DNA of 64,000 bases, from NCBI GenBank assembly GCA_934045905.1, contig OW203770.1, forward strand, positions 3,534,001 through 3,598,000, read 5' to 3'. Positions 22,640 to 33,370 of this stretch are shown here, piece by piece (position 1 is the stretch's first letter; every line of letters starts with the position of its first letter). This stretch comes from Leuctra nigra. Its lineage: Eukaryota; Arthropoda; Insecta; Plecoptera; Leuctridae. Below the pieces are notes generated by a model, which was not told where the DNA came from, searched no databases, and was given only the letters and a program-made list of their open reading frames with translations. Made by a program: the position numbers and the translations under genes.

Positions 22640-22937
22640 TAAATAAAATTTCATACGGCAACATTGAGACAAGAAATAAAAAAAAAAATCACCAAAAATC
22701 AACTATTACTTATTAACGAAACCAAAATTTAAAAATGTACCAAATGATAGCCCTAACTTTGTCTCAGGCGCGTAGGAAGGGGGATTTGCAATCCCCCCAT
22801 GGCAAAAGTAATTCCTACGCGCCTGGTTTGTCTTATATCTAATCATGATTAAAAATTTCAAATTATTTTGTCAACCCATTTTGTCTCCAATCCAAAAAGG
22901 GCCTGTAACAAGCGGCAAAATCGCTCGCACCTTAGAG
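22640..22937. mobile_element. MITE, same family as 636-1169, with a nested micro-element
   Basis: The family's inverted repeat is recognisable (gtctccaatc, taatcatgattaaaa). It is interrupted at 22765-22825 by a 61-bp hAT-like palindrome. Confidence 0.5.
22765..22825. mobile_element. 61-bp hAT-like micro-transposon
   Basis: The terminal inverted repeats are CAGGCGCGTAGGAA and its complement, with only about 33 bp between. The flanks ctttgtct and gtttgtct match at 7 of 8 positions, consistent with an 8-bp duplication. Intact copies of the host MITE show the uninterrupted sequence (tttgtcttttatctaatc). Confidence 0.6.
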
Positions 22938-23036
22938 GACTCGCACAAAACAGATCAATGAGTTTATCCGTCATCTGATGCAGCATCTATCAACTCTGGA
23001 CCCGGTATGACGCAACACACAGACGCTTCTGACAGA

Positions 23037-23068
23037 TATAAGACGCTGGATGCTGTAAGACTCTCAGT
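23037..23068 (+). promoter_or_regulatory. TATA box and arthropod initiator
   Basis: TATAAG at 23037-23042 is followed by the initiator TCAGT at 23064-23068, with the A at 29 bp from the first T of the TATA box. This is the usual arthropod core promoter spacing. It would give a 5' leader of about 60 nt before the ATG at 23127. Confidence 0.6.
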
Positions 23069-23126
23069 AGAGATCACAGCATCAGCGCGACCAGTCAAGA
23101 CTGTTACGTCATCCACTGCTCAAGAG

Positions 23127-23184
23127 ATGAAGATCGCGTTGTTGGCTGTCTTGGTGGCCGTGGCGGTGACGGCGGTGTTTGGAG
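23127..23184 (+). CDS. Signal-peptide exon, probably of the pacifastin precursor
   Basis: The ATG follows a TATA/initiator promoter. The exon encodes MKIALLAVLVAVAV and TAVFG, a basic start and a hydrophobic core typical of a secretory signal, then a GTATGT donor at 23185-23190. The exon ends in phase 1 with G. Every pacifastin exon downstream starts AC after its acceptor, so the junction makes GAC (Asp). An earlier in-frame ATG at 23007 would precede the TATA box and is unlikely. Linking it to the pacifastin exons 7 kb away is inference from phase, strand and secretion. Confidence 0.6.
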
Positions 23185-23211
23185 GTATGTCCCGACCTGT
23201 TTTACGTTTTG

Positions 23212-23613
23212 TTAAGAGGCAAACGGAAGCGAACAGGATTCGCACGGTTCGTCAGAGCGTTTATGTGAAATTTTGTCTTCCCACTAAATAATTTTAAAAA
23301 ATCATATAGTAACGACCCATTACAGCCTAATAGACTAAATAATGCCGCACACTGGAGTTCATTATGACCTCTGGTATGACTTCAAAGTGTTAAATACGAT
23401 ATTTTTTGTAAAATAATAAAGAATAATCGTATTTTACACTTTGAGGTCGTACCAGAGGTCATAATGAACTCCAGTGTGCGGCATTATTTAGTCTATTAGG
23501 CTGTTTTAGGTCGTTACTATCTGATTTTTTAAAATTATTTAGTGGGAAGACAAAATTTAAAAAACCGCTCTGACGAACCGAGCGATTCCCGCTCGCTTCC
23601 GTTTGCCTCTTAA
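23212..23613. mobile_element. TTAA-flanked MITE, family C, 402 bp
   Basis: Long inverted arms begin gaggcaaacggaagcga and are bounded by TTAA at 23212-23215 and 23610-23613, which suggests a piggyBac-type target. The arms extend over about 170 bp (cactggagttcattatgacc against its complement). It sits 27 bp after the signal-exon donor. A second copy at 26065-28470 is heavily interrupted. Confidence 0.65.
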
Positions 23614-24082
23614 GCACCATTTACATCGGTAAAGTCCTATAAAACCTTTTACATGTTTCTTCAAATCTTTTGTCAAATCTTTTATAAAATATTTTACAGA
23701 AATAGAACTTGATTTTTATGATAAAAGTTTTCATACAACCCTTTGACTGAACATTTTACCATCAAACTGTGTAGTTTACATGGTAAAATTTATTTGAAGT
23801 AAATATTTAATACAAGATTTGATAGGGAATTTTAAATTGTAAAATATGGGTCTTTACGAATCTATACAAGATTTGAAACTCCAAAAATGTTGGAAATTCG
23901 GACAAAAAACTCTATCTTAATTGTTTTTTTTTCATCGATTGTCCGAAGTTTTGAATATTGTCATTATATTGTTCTTGTGATATTGTTATTATCGTTTCCT
24001 TTTTCTCAGCAAACAATACTGTATTTTTAAAAAAAAACGCTCACTCATTATTATTCTTATATGGATTTCGGATTCCGTTTAT
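23614..24082. other. No recognisable gene
   Basis: AT-rich intron sequence. The phrase aaaatcttttacaa varies repeatedly around 23640-23880, suggesting slippage-derived simple repeats. Confidence 0.35.
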
Positions 24083-24795
24083 CTAGTCGAGCGGTCGCTC
24101 CACGCCAGCCAGGTCGTACGGCGCGCGCACACTCTCATTTAAAAAGGCTGGAGCAACCCAAGGACGGTGAATAGGGGGAGCAACCCACTTTTACTGTAAA
24201 AGCCCTATCACACTGAGTTGCAACCCGTGTATGGAACCGGCGGTTGGAAAATATGGTTGGCCGCGCATGTGCAGAGACTGAATTTGGTCAACCCACGGGT
24301 TGGTTTGAAAAATAGAGAAGTCTCTATTTTTCCGGTTCCAACAATTTGTTGTGGTACCACGTGACGTGAACTTACCTATAGGATGCTATAAATATTAGCT
24401 ATAAATCATATTTATCAGATGAATATTTAACTTGAACATGTGTATGGATAAATATTGCGTATTATTATTAACTTGTATTCACTTAAATATCTTTCTTTCA
24501 CAAGTAATCACTCTAAATATGAGATTTGGATTGCCGCTGTCAGATTTTGTTATTCTCTATACTTTTATTTTGGTTACTATGGCAACTGCTTTCTGCGCAA
24601 CTCATGAGTGTCAATTGTGAACCAACCAACAGCAACCCAAACAGTTGCGTGTGATAGGCGGTTGCCTCCTTTTGCAACAAAAGTTTCCATACGACAGTTC
24701 CAACCACGGGTTGCAACTCAGTGTGATACCCACTTAAGCATCAAAGTGGCATTTTCGGCCTACTGGATCTTAAAATTGGAAAATCTCACATAAGA
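24083..24795 (-). mobile_element. Helitron B 3' fragment with a nested inverted-repeat element
   Basis: The minus strand shows the family B tail and hairpin GGAGCGACCGCTCG with ACTAG at the low-coordinate end. The tail is split by the 523-bp element at 24206-24728. Confidence 0.5.
24206..24728. mobile_element. Inverted-repeat DNA element, 523 bp
   Basis: Its ends are TATCACACTGAGTTGCAAC and its complement, flanked by ccc on both sides. Superfamily is uncertain; a 3-bp duplication would suggest Harbinger but ccc may be chance. No transposase is present. Confidence 0.5.
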
Positions 24796-26064
24796 ATAAC
24801 CAAGAATCATACAGTTTTTTTTAAGAGTTTTTATTCACCAAAATATATACAATGGCATTAATACAAAAAGTTATGATAAACAATAGAAAAACTTGAAGCA
24901 GCGCTCCTCTACTTTCTAAATATAATGTGAAAAACAGGTTGACATATTTATAAAATTGATTATTGTAAGCAAGTACATGAATACGGTAAGGTTACATGAA
25001 AAATTAGTGTTGTAAAAAAACCTGTGAAATTATTAATGTATAATGGAACAAATTAAATTAATTTAACTCTGTGACCGGTTTCATTTTTTCATGAACATGT
25101 ATAATGGTCGTTTGTGTTTGCTTGGTGCTGTCAGAGAATATTTACCTAAGTTAACAATTAAAGGGTTATGGCATTTGTCGATATTAATATAAAAGTTGCC
25201 TGTTAGGTTGAAGATAAAGTCATGGATTGTAGGCATTTTGAAGAACGAATGTTTCAAGATAATAAAGTTGTATAATCTCAGTTTCGAATAATTCAAAGTT
25301 CTTTAAATTACGTATCTATTTAATGCAATCGCTTGTATGATCTGTTGTTGAAAACGAACTCTTAAAGTGGTCTCACTGCTCCAGCCAAGGTGCTTAGAAT
25401 TCGCCGTAATTCATACAAATCTCTGATGAAATAATACCTCAAACAACAGCATAAAACAATTATATCTTACCGTACGCTCCAATTATATGTTTTTAATTGA
25501 AGTTCCAATTAAACTATCCCAAAATAATTCATATTTGTAGTGCAATGTTGCCAGATTTATGGTAAATTTTACACATTGTACACAGTTTCTTTCTTACTTG
25601 GCCCGTGACCCCATATTTTCAAATGGCAGTCTTATTCTGAAAATTATTATCTTTAATTTGAGACTATTTTCAATAATTTGTCATTCCTCTTGCGGTTTTA
25701 GGAGCAATTTAAGGCCAATTTTCCAGGACGATTTCAAGTAGCTCCCTGTGTTATCTTATGGGGGAAAAGATGATCTTCAATCAAGAATATCTAATTATAT
25801 GATGCTGTAAGGGGCAAATATTTTTTGCTAGTGGTATGTAATATGGTTTCATTAATCTTTGGTGCGAATTACAGCAAATTCTCATTCCTATGCCGTAACG
25901 ATGGAACCACTTTAATAGTATTTAACCCGATCTTGTATCGCGAGTGTATATTTTTTTACTCATTTTCATTTATCTCGAAATTCCGTTATTTTCTCTGCGC
26001 TATTGTACAGTGAAATACCAACTGTCATGGTTTATAGTGTGGGTTTGAAGAAAATTCTCAGATA
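24796..26064. other. No recognisable gene
   Basis: AT-rich intron-like sequence between the signal exon and the pacifastin exons. Small open frames of 60-70 codons lack composition or motifs that would support them. Confidence 0.4.
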
Positions 26065-26151
26065 GTTGAGAGGCCTGCAAAACCGAACGGGAACCGCATT
26101 GCTCTTCAAAGTGTATTTTTTAAATAAATTGTCTTCCCACTACAGAATTTA

Positions 26152-27903
26152 TTGAGCGAGCGAAGCGAGCGTCTCCTTTTGGCTCATTTGGCACGGACCT
26201 CTGTACTTATTTATTTATTTTTATTTTTTTTGTTTTTTTTCTGTTGGGTGACGATGTACAGGTCAGAGTTTTTCTTCGATCGATCTGAAATTTTGCACAC
26301 ATGTAGAGACAACCTTTTCTGTTTGCAGGCCCCAATTTTTTTTTAAATCCATTCATTGGTTAAAATTGAAATAAGCATCTCCTGATAAGTTGAAAAATGA
26401 AAATGGTCTTCGATAATTCAGATCAAACTCATATTTTGTTTTACAAAATTTCATCCCAATCAGTTAAGAACGTACCCCATAAAAAACACTCCGTGTAAAA
26501 ACACCAGCCAAGTCTCTTCAACTATAAAAAAATAAAATAAATCTAAAAACTCAGCACTGAAAAGTAGTGATATCAAAAAATGGGCCAAGTCAAAACTTAA
26601 TTTTAAAAACCAAAATATACTTGGCGCATCGTGTACATATAAATAGTATAGAATATGCCAAAATTCAAATTTACGTGAATATTTATAATATACCTACAAT
26701 ACTCTTAAAAACGATGCGCCAAGTATATTTTGGTTTTTAAAATTAAGTTTTGACTTGGCCCATTTTTGATATCACTACTTTTCAGTGCTGTGTTTTTAGA
26801 TTTATTTTATTTTTTTATAGTTGAAGAGACTTGGCTGGTGTTTTTACACGGAGTGTTTTTTATGGGGATATCACTAATTTTTTCAGTTTATTTACACAAC
26901 TTGTAACACATATCGGAGCAACAATGACTAATTCATTTGAAAAAATAAGCCATTTCCAATTTGTAAGGAAATGTTGCGTTTGGTACCAAAATATGCTTAA
27001 AGTGATATTGCATAAAGAAAAGCGAAAGATTCGTTCCAATCAGTCCAGCCGTTTTCGAGATATGGCATCACTTCCGGTTAGCAAAGTGGCGGCTGAAATC
27101 ACTGCCACCTAGAATTTACTTATATAAATGATTTGTATCATTATAAGCCTTCTGAATATGTAGTTAATGTAGTAAGAGGTGATTAAAGTCGGATTCTTAA
27201 TTTTTATGACGTCATTTCCGGTTTCGGTAATAGCACACTTCTTTTTAGATTATTGATGTTCCATAAAGATGACCGTCTGAATCATTTGGCGCTAGTTTCA
27301 TTCCGATCGGTCCAGTCGGTTTCGAAATATGACGTCACTTCCGGTTTCAAAATGGCGGTTTCCGGTTGGTTTTATAAAAAGGCACCTCAGACGCCAAAAG
27401 TGCACATGTGGTAAAAATTTCAGATCGATCGGTTAAGCCGTTTAGGCTGTGGCGGTGATAGCGGTGTTTCCTGATATCATCATCATCATCTGAAGAAGAA
27501 GAAGAAGATGAAAGTGATGATTTTCAAGGCCCTCTAGCTCGCAAATGGTATAACCTATTGTTGGCTCACTTGGAATATTTGGTAGGGGGGTCCATAGCTC
27601 CAAATTAAAATATTTCTCAACAATGTGATATTTCCCATTTTTGAGATCCAGTAGGCCAAAAATGCTATGTTGTTGCTTATAGTAAAAGTGTTTGGTCTGC
27701 TCCTCAGTTTATTAGGCATTTACGGTATGTTGAGTGACTGTGAGTGTACAGTACGACTTGGCTGGGTGGAGCGACCGCTCCACTAGATTAACTTATTAAC
27801 ATTTTTAATATCTGTCAGTAATGAAGTATCAAAATGAATGTTTTCCATTGCTAATTGACCAATGTAGATCTGACCAAACGCGTTACACTGAGCGTTTTCC
27901 TAG
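26152..27903 (+). mobile_element. Helitron-like family A copy containing family B
   Basis: It starts TTGAGCGAGCGAAGC after A at 26152 and ends in AGCGTTTTCCTAG before T at 27903. Its sequence is interrupted at 26475-27787 by family B. The uninterrupted version (gttaagaacgtatgaactta) is seen near 40520, which defines the insertion point. Confidence 0.6.
26475..27787 (+). mobile_element. Helitron-like family B copy, 1.3 kb
   Basis: It starts with the long inverted repeat (26475-26868). It carries ETS/CRE/YY1-like motif sets near 27059, 27206 and 27328, an ATC/GAA microsatellite near 27475-27510, the conserved tail, and the 3' hairpin GGAGCGACCGCTCC with ACTAG. It inserted into family A between A and T. 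Confidence 0.55.
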
Positions 27904-28125
27904 TAAAAATCAGATAGTAGCGACTTATAACAGATTAAATAATGCCACAAACTGAAGTACTTTATGACCTCTGGTACGACATCAAAGTGTTAAATCCGAC
28001 TATTTTTCAATAAATATCGTACTATTGAACACTTTGGGGTCGTAAAGTACTCCAGTGTGTGGCAATATTTAGTCTACGAAGCTGTAATGGGTCGCTAATA
28101 TCTGATTTAAAAAAAACAGGTTGGT

Positions 28126-28410
28126 CGGAACAGGTTGGCTGAGTGGTTAACGCTCTGAACTTGTATTCCGGAGGCCCGGGTTCGATTCCCGCGGCCGTCC
28201 TTCCTGACTGGGGTTTTTTCGTGGTTTTCCCTCAGTCTTCAGGCAAATGCTGAGAAGGTACCCTACTAATAGGCCACGACCGCCTCCTTCCCACCTTCCA
28301 TCCTTACCTACTCTTCACCATCATCTCCCAATCATCATCATAATCATTCATCCGTCGCCATTAGCCTCGCTGCAGAACAGTGCGACGTTAAGCCACAGAC
28401 AAAAAAAAAA
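28126..28410 (+). mobile_element. tRNA-derived SINE
   Basis: It has a polymerase III A box (ggctgagtggttaacgc) and B box (GGTTCGATTCCCGCG), a non-tRNA body, and a terminal A tract. Two further copies occur in the palindrome arms (31023-31307 and 42574-42858). It is inserted in the MITE at 26065-28470. Confidence 0.8.
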
Positions 28411-28470
28411 CCTTCAGTGGGAAGACAAATTTCGAAAAAACGCTCCGACGAACCGTGCGATTCCCGTTTA

Positions 28471-29337
28471 TTTGTGGTGTGTTCATGTTTCCTTGCATTT
28501 TATAATTGAGTGAACCAAACGTAGTATATTAGAAAAGTGAAATATTTACAAACTTTAACGATATTGTGCGAAGCGATGAAAGCATTTTCGACAAAAGAAA
28601 TTCAGCAAAATGCAAAAAATCGAAATACTCTTGTACGAAATGAACAGCTGACGAAGATTGCCTTGACATCTTTCTGTGAGCAAAGTAAAGTTATAATTTC
28701 AACACTTGCACTGCTGATATGCTCTTCCGTATCTTTGAACTCTGACCTGGAGATTGCCCTCCTAACAGAACATCTTCGTTCCAAGGCAACAGTTAATATT
28801 AGCTACTATTGCAATTTATATTGAACTATTACATATACAATCAATTCATTTGAAAAAGTTCTTCAGGTACAATCGCACATTAATTATTCATAATTATTGA
28901 TCAAATAGTTTATTTCCTACTTTCTTTAATTATGTTTTTACGTTTAAGAAGGTACTGCATGACAATTGCTAACGTGGAGCGATTAACGATTGATAATCGA
29001 GTCGTAAATAATGTAATTCATACTGTTTATGAGTTGCTGCTCTCATACTTTATGTATTAACCCTGAAGATAAACAATATAATTGTGTTGAAAGCCATGAA
29101 TATAACGACATACGATAATGACATACGCAATCGAGATCATTCTGGCCTTGGAATCATTTCAGGGCCCTGATTCTACAACTCCATTGCTGTCGCCTAGCAA
29201 TTATTTCAATGTTAATCTTATGGAAGAAATTGCTGGGCGACCGCAATGGAGTTGGAGAATCAGGGCCCCGATCAATGTTATTATTATGGCCGGGAAATGA
29301 TTCAGGGCGAAATGATTTCGTGTTCGTTTTCAAATTT
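28471..29337. other. No recognisable gene; one 108-bp palindrome
   Basis: At 29162-29269 gggccctgattctacaactcc faces its near-complement, forming a short fold-back. Elsewhere I see only AT-rich DNA. An open frame at 28537-28824 has no recognisable motif. Confidence 0.4.
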
Positions 29338-29630
29338 GAATCATGATTAGATAAAAGACAAACTTAGGGTTATCACTTGGCACATTAAAAATATCATTAT
29401 ACGTCACCCAGCGAGACGAGAAAATTGCTAATTGTTGACCAAAATTAACTAATTATTACTAATTATCGAAGCAAAAAAATAAAAATTTACCAAGGGATAA
29501 CCCTAAGTTTGTCTTTTATCTAATCATGATTAAAATTTTAAATCATTTCGTCATCCCATTTCATCTCCAATCGTATCCAAAAATGTGCCTGCAAAAAGCA
29601 GCAAAATCGCTCGCGCTTTCTTGGTTACGG
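29338..29630. mobile_element. MITE, same family as 636-1169
   Basis: It contains the inner inverted repeat (acaaacttagggttatcac and complement) and the end phrase gcaaaatcgctcgcgc. The outer left arm is missing. Confidence 0.5.
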
Positions 29631-29634
29631 TAAA

Positions 29635-30270
29635 CGGAAAAAATGGCGACGGAAATAATGGCGCCCCCATGCGGAAGAAATGGCGAAAATAAATTTTCAA
29701 AAGTAAGTTGCGTCTGTTGTTGTGTTTTCAATTTTTTTTTAAATGAAAATAGGTTTATAAATGTATTTATTTTTTCTTTTGAAAAATAACTCACGAATTT
29801 ATTGAATTTTTTAAAATTTTGAAATACTCGTATGAAAAGTGATGTTATCGAAATGAATTGAAATCTACTACAAAATTGATAAAGTGTGTTATGAGTTGAT
29901 CATATTTTAATTCAATATGACAGGTATTTGCTCATCACCGTGTTACATACGGAGCGAATTCTCCTTTAAAAGAAGTTGCTACCTGGCAGACATGTTAACT
30001 TTCACATTTTTTGGGTTTAGGATAGGAAGTGGCAAGAGGCAAGTTGACAAGAAACGATAATGATTGTTTTTGTTCATAATTAAAAAAAAACTTACAAGAG
30101 TATAAAATTATGTTTGTAAAAGTGTCCCCCACCTCTCTTCCCTTTAATGACACTCTAAACATATGTTGTTAAATTTCTCAAAGAAATATTCACTATTTTT
30201 TCAGTAAAATACATTTTTCCCTTTTGCCATTTTTTCCGCTCATACCCATACTTTGTCGCCATTTTTTCCG
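29635..30270. repeat. Region bounded by a 16-bp inverted repeat
   Basis: cggaaaaaatggcgac at 29635-29650 is repeated inverted at 30255-30270, and related atggcg phrases occur next to both. It may be a MITE. The interior is AT-rich and non-coding. Confidence 0.35.
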
Positions 30271-30329
30271 CCAATCATGCTGGACAGACCAGTATGTAAG
30301 CGATGGTTGATAATGATAACAATCTCCAG

Positions 30330-30869
30330 ACGTGACTTCGAACGACTTGGCCGTGACTCCATGCACGCCGGGGTCGACACGCACTCTGGACTGTAACACC
30401 TGCACTTGCTTCCCCAACGGCAGCGGCTACATATGCACCAGACTCACGTGTCCCATGTGTTCCAGACGTGACTTCCAACGACTTGGCCGTGACTCCATGC
30501 ACGCCGGGCTCGACGCGCACTCTGGACTGTAACACCTGCACTTGCTTCCCCAACGGCAGCGGCTACAGATGCACAAGACTCATGTGTCCCATGTGTTCCA
30601 GACGTGACTTCCAACGACTTGGCCGTGACTCCATGCACGCCGGGCTCGACACGCACTCTGGACTGTAACACCTGCACTTGCTTCCCCAACGGCAGCGGCT
30701 ACATATGCACCAGACTCACGTGTCCCATGTGTTCCAGACGTGACTTCCAACGACTTGGCCGTGACTCCATGCACGCCGGGCTCGACGCGCACTCTGGACT
30801 GTAACACCTGCACTTGCTTCCCCAACGGCAGCGGCTACAGATGCACAAGGCTCACGTGTCCGACCCACG
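30330..30869 (+). repeat. Four-copy 136-bp array of pacifastin exon plus acceptor
   Basis: Each unit begins after ccag with ACGTGACTTC and runs through the domain's sixth cysteine. Only the last unit continues to a proper exon end and donor. Since 136 is not divisible by 3, reading from an upstream acceptor into the next unit breaks the frame. Copies differ by single bases, including ATATGC or AGATGC before the fifth cysteine. Confidence 0.85.
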
Positions 30870-30884
30870 ACAGAAAGAAGAGGG
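30738..30884 (+). CDS. Pacifastin inhibitor domain exon (left arm, first domain)
   Basis: The 147-nt exon starts after tccag and ends at donor GTGAGT (30885-30890), phase 1 at both ends. It encodes a six-cysteine pacifastin domain: PCTPGSTRTLDC, NTCTC, then GYRCTRLTC, and ends THDRKKRG with a dibasic processing site. In this family the residue after Cys5-Thr is P1; here it is Arg, predicting trypsin-like protease targets. Likely the first domain of a secreted precursor starting at 23127. Confidence 0.75.
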
Positions 30885-31022
30885 GTGAGTTCATTCATTC
30901 CTCTGCTCAGGGAACTAATTGTACGCCTTCGACCTGCCCGGATACTCAGCACTGGTTGGTCAGCTCAGTGTAACGCGTTGATGAGCGAGCGTTCGTACTG
31001 CATCCGATTTGATATGCGTTTG

Positions 31023-31307
31023 ACGGAACAGGTTGGCTGAGTGGTAACGCTCTGAACTTGTATTCCGGAGGCCCGGGTTCGATTCTCGCGGCCGTCCTTG
31101 CTGACTGGGGGTTTTTCGTGGTTTTCCCTCAGTCGACAGGCAAATGCTGGGAAGGTACCCTACTAATAGGCCACGATCGCCTCCTTCCCAACTTCCATCC
31201 TTACCTACTCTTCACCATCATCTCCCAATCATCATCATAATCATTCATATCCGTCGCCATTAGCCTCGCTGCAGAACAGTACGGCGTTAAGCCCCAGATA
31301 AAAAAAA
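31023..31307 (+). mobile_element. tRNA-derived SINE with target duplication
   Basis: It has the same A and B boxes and body as the copy at 28126. It ends in an A tract, with a perfect 12-bp duplication gatatgcgtttg at 31011-31022 and 31308-31319, showing LINE-mediated insertion. Confidence 0.85.
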
Positions 31308-31842
31308 GATATGCGTTTGCTAGTATCAGCTGCTCTACTGACCTTGGAACTGAAGCATCAAGAAGGCAGGGTTGTAAATTTAGTAGACATTTTAAAAATA
31401 TTTCAAGGCTATAGAATGAAATATCCTTAAAATGATAACTTTTGAAAATAACGACAGATTAGTCTTCAAACAGACAAAAAATACCCAAAATGTTGGTTCT
31501 CAATATTGGTGCAACTCAGTACTGCTTACAACCTGTGGTATTAGTCTTGAGAGTGGCTCACAAAAAAGTTACATACAGACAGACCTGTGGGCTACGTCTC
31601 TATTAGCGAAGCATTATTAGTAATTCTACGGTATTACTACTTTTTAGCTGCAGTACACACCAAAATTGTAACGTACACATTACTAATTCTCATTGTTGAA
31701 CCCTTCAAAATAATCTCCAAATTCGTCATATAGACGTTCGTCCTTTTCGCGTTTAAATCATAGGAGTCGACATCTGGAGGCTGCTTCACCAACTAGCCTA
31801 TGTGTGTAAAATCATTTGTTTTTCATTAGTTTTTATCTGTCA

Positions 31843-32112
31843 ATGGATGTTCAACCAGTGAATTTACCAATTAAAAGCAAACCAAAAGCAGCAAATCGAT
31901 ACTGTAATGTTCCTCAATGTTCAAACAAAGAATCAACAGCTGCAGATGGACTCTCCTTTCATTTATTCCCGAAGGACGCTGTGCGGGAGAAACAATCATC
32001 TGCAATCTGCTTTGAAGATTGGCAAGAGGGTTTCCAAATGCATGTTAGTTTCATTATTCTATGATGTTAGTGTGTGGGGAACATTTCAAAGCAGATAACT
32101 TCTTTTACTCTG
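31843..32112 (+). pseudogene. THAP zinc-finger exon remnant
   Basis: From the ATG at 31843 the frame shows RYCNVPQCS, then GLSFHLFPKD, the start of a THAP C2CH domain. It then loses frame. The matching end VCGEHFKADNFFYSG is present in another frame before a GTAAGA donor at about 32113. It probably derives from a THAP-bearing DNA transposon or a host THAP gene. It lies between two pacifastin exons and is not needed for their splicing. A more decayed copy is at 38640-38860. Confidence 0.6.
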
Positions 32113-32340
32113 GTAAGACTTGTATTATATTGTTTTGATATATCTGAAATAAGTTCATAAATCGTCAATGCAGGCTGCTTTAACCCGAAAACACTACACA
32201 TTACTTCTATACACCTTGTCTATACTACACAGGACAAGTGCTGCCACCTAACCAGGTTTTAACCGCCGATACTATTGCAGTCTGTAACCCGGCTCACAAA
32301 CACCATAGTATCGAGGAAGCAATGAGCATTGTTGTTGCAG

Positions 32341-32475
32341 ACTTGGCCACGCAGCCGTGCACCCCGGGAGAGAAAATCAAGGACGACTGCAACACTTGCA
32401 CCTGCGGCTTTCGAGGAGATGGATATCAGTGCACCAAGATGGCGTGTCCCCCAGTAGAGACAAGGAGGAAGAGAG
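32341..32475 (+). CDS. Pacifastin inhibitor domain exon (left arm, second domain)
   Basis: The 135-nt exon has acceptor gttgttgcag and donor GTACGT (32476-32481), phase 1-1. The domain reads QPCTPGEKIKDDC, NTCTC, GYQCTKMAC, followed by the basic processing site TRRKRG. The P1 position is Lys, again suggesting a trypsin-like target. The spacing of six cysteines is that of pacifastin light-chain domains. It is in frame after the exon at 30738-30884. Confidence 0.8.
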
Positions 32476-32723
32476 GTACGTACAGTTCGCGTTTAAAACC
32501 TGGTTAGGTGGCAGCCCTGTCCTGTGTAGTATAGATCAAGGTGTATAGATGTAGTGTGTAGGTTAGAGCAGCCTGCATTGGCGATTTATTCGACACTGAA
32601 AGTACCTAGAGAGTGCGCTAGTAAATATAAGATGGCCGCTCCCGCGAGTACAATCCCAGCGCGTGCGTACTCTTACATGCAAGTCACTTAGATGTCAATC
32701 GTAACGAGTTCAGTAAAAAGTTA

Positions 32724-33078
32724 TAAATACATCGCGAAATAACAGAAATTGATGCTTACCTCAGTGTCAACAAACAAATACAATTGGCATATTTCATTAC
32801 AGCACACATTCATTCAAATTCTTGTGAAAACGAGTTGTCTATTCACCAAAAGCAGCATTTGACAGAATGCAATTGTTTGAACGGTGCGTCAAGAAAAATG
32901 TGTGTTCAGAAGGCCGTGAGAAAAACAATTTTCATCTGTCAAATGGTGATTTTTGGTGAATGGACAACTCGTTTTCACAAGAATTTGAATGAATGTGTGC
33001 TGTTATGACATATGTCGATTGTATTTGATTGTTGACACTGAGGTAAGCATCAATTTCTGTTATTTCGCGATGTATTTA
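32724..33078. repeat. 355-bp fold-back element
   Basis: The ends taaatacatcgcgaaataac and its complement, and most of the interior, form an imperfect hairpin. One side abuts a Helitron A 3' end. The other side is the empty version of the Helitron insertion site seen filled at 39486/40803. Confidence 0.7.
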
Positions 33079-33370
33079 CTAGGAAAACGCTCAGTGTAAC
33101 GCGTTGATGAGCGAGCACGGGTACGTGCAAATTCTCGAACCGGAAATGCGTACACAACGCACAGAAAACATATACATCCATATTGAATTGATTATGATAT
33201 CAAATTAAAAGTGTATGCTTTTCATCGAAACTTTAAAATAGCATCTAAGCACCTGGTTCATAAAGCAAATCAGAATCAATTTTCAATTGGCACTGGAAAA
33301 CATTCATTTCGATACTTCATTACTGACAGATATTAAAAATGTCAATAAGTTCATACGTTCTTAACTGACT
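33079..33370 (-). mobile_element. Helitron A 3' end, truncated
   Basis: The minus strand carries the 3' hairpin and CCTAG end at 33079. The copy breaks off at the palindrome's inner boundary, where family B sequence begins. Confidence 0.6.

Larger units (their letters stand above)
26065..28470. mobile_element. MITE family C, broken by Helitron A (with B inside) and by a SINE
   Basis: The left arm (about 26065-26151) and the right parts (27904-28125 and 28411-28470) align to the intact family C copy at 23212-23613. Helitron A sits at 26152-27903 in the left arm. The SINE sits at 28126-28410 in the right arm. The sequence on both sides of each insertion is continuous in the intact copy. Confidence 0.6.
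30298..33370 (+). repeat. Left arm of a 3.07-kb palindrome
   Basis: The sequence returns as its reverse complement at 40511-43583. Paired positions add to 73881 across the arm, so there are no net indels. It contains a four-copy pacifastin exon array, a SINE, a THAP-domain remnant, a second pacifastin exon, a fold-back element and a Helitron A end. The outer boundary lies in intron sequence. The inner boundary is within Helitron A. Confidence 0.9.

Noticed and set aside
23007..23291. 94-codon single-exon gene starting at 23007
   Set aside because: The upstream ATG precedes the TATA/initiator pair, and the frame runs past a good GTATGT donor into a MITE.
28131..28205. tRNA gene
   Set aside because: A and B boxes are present, but the sequence continues into a shared non-tRNA body and A tract, and copies have target duplications: it is a SINE.
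30468..30668. Frames reading through adjacent 136-bp units as a repeat protein
   Set aside because: 136 is not a multiple of 3, so the frame is lost at each unit border; only the last unit has a donor.
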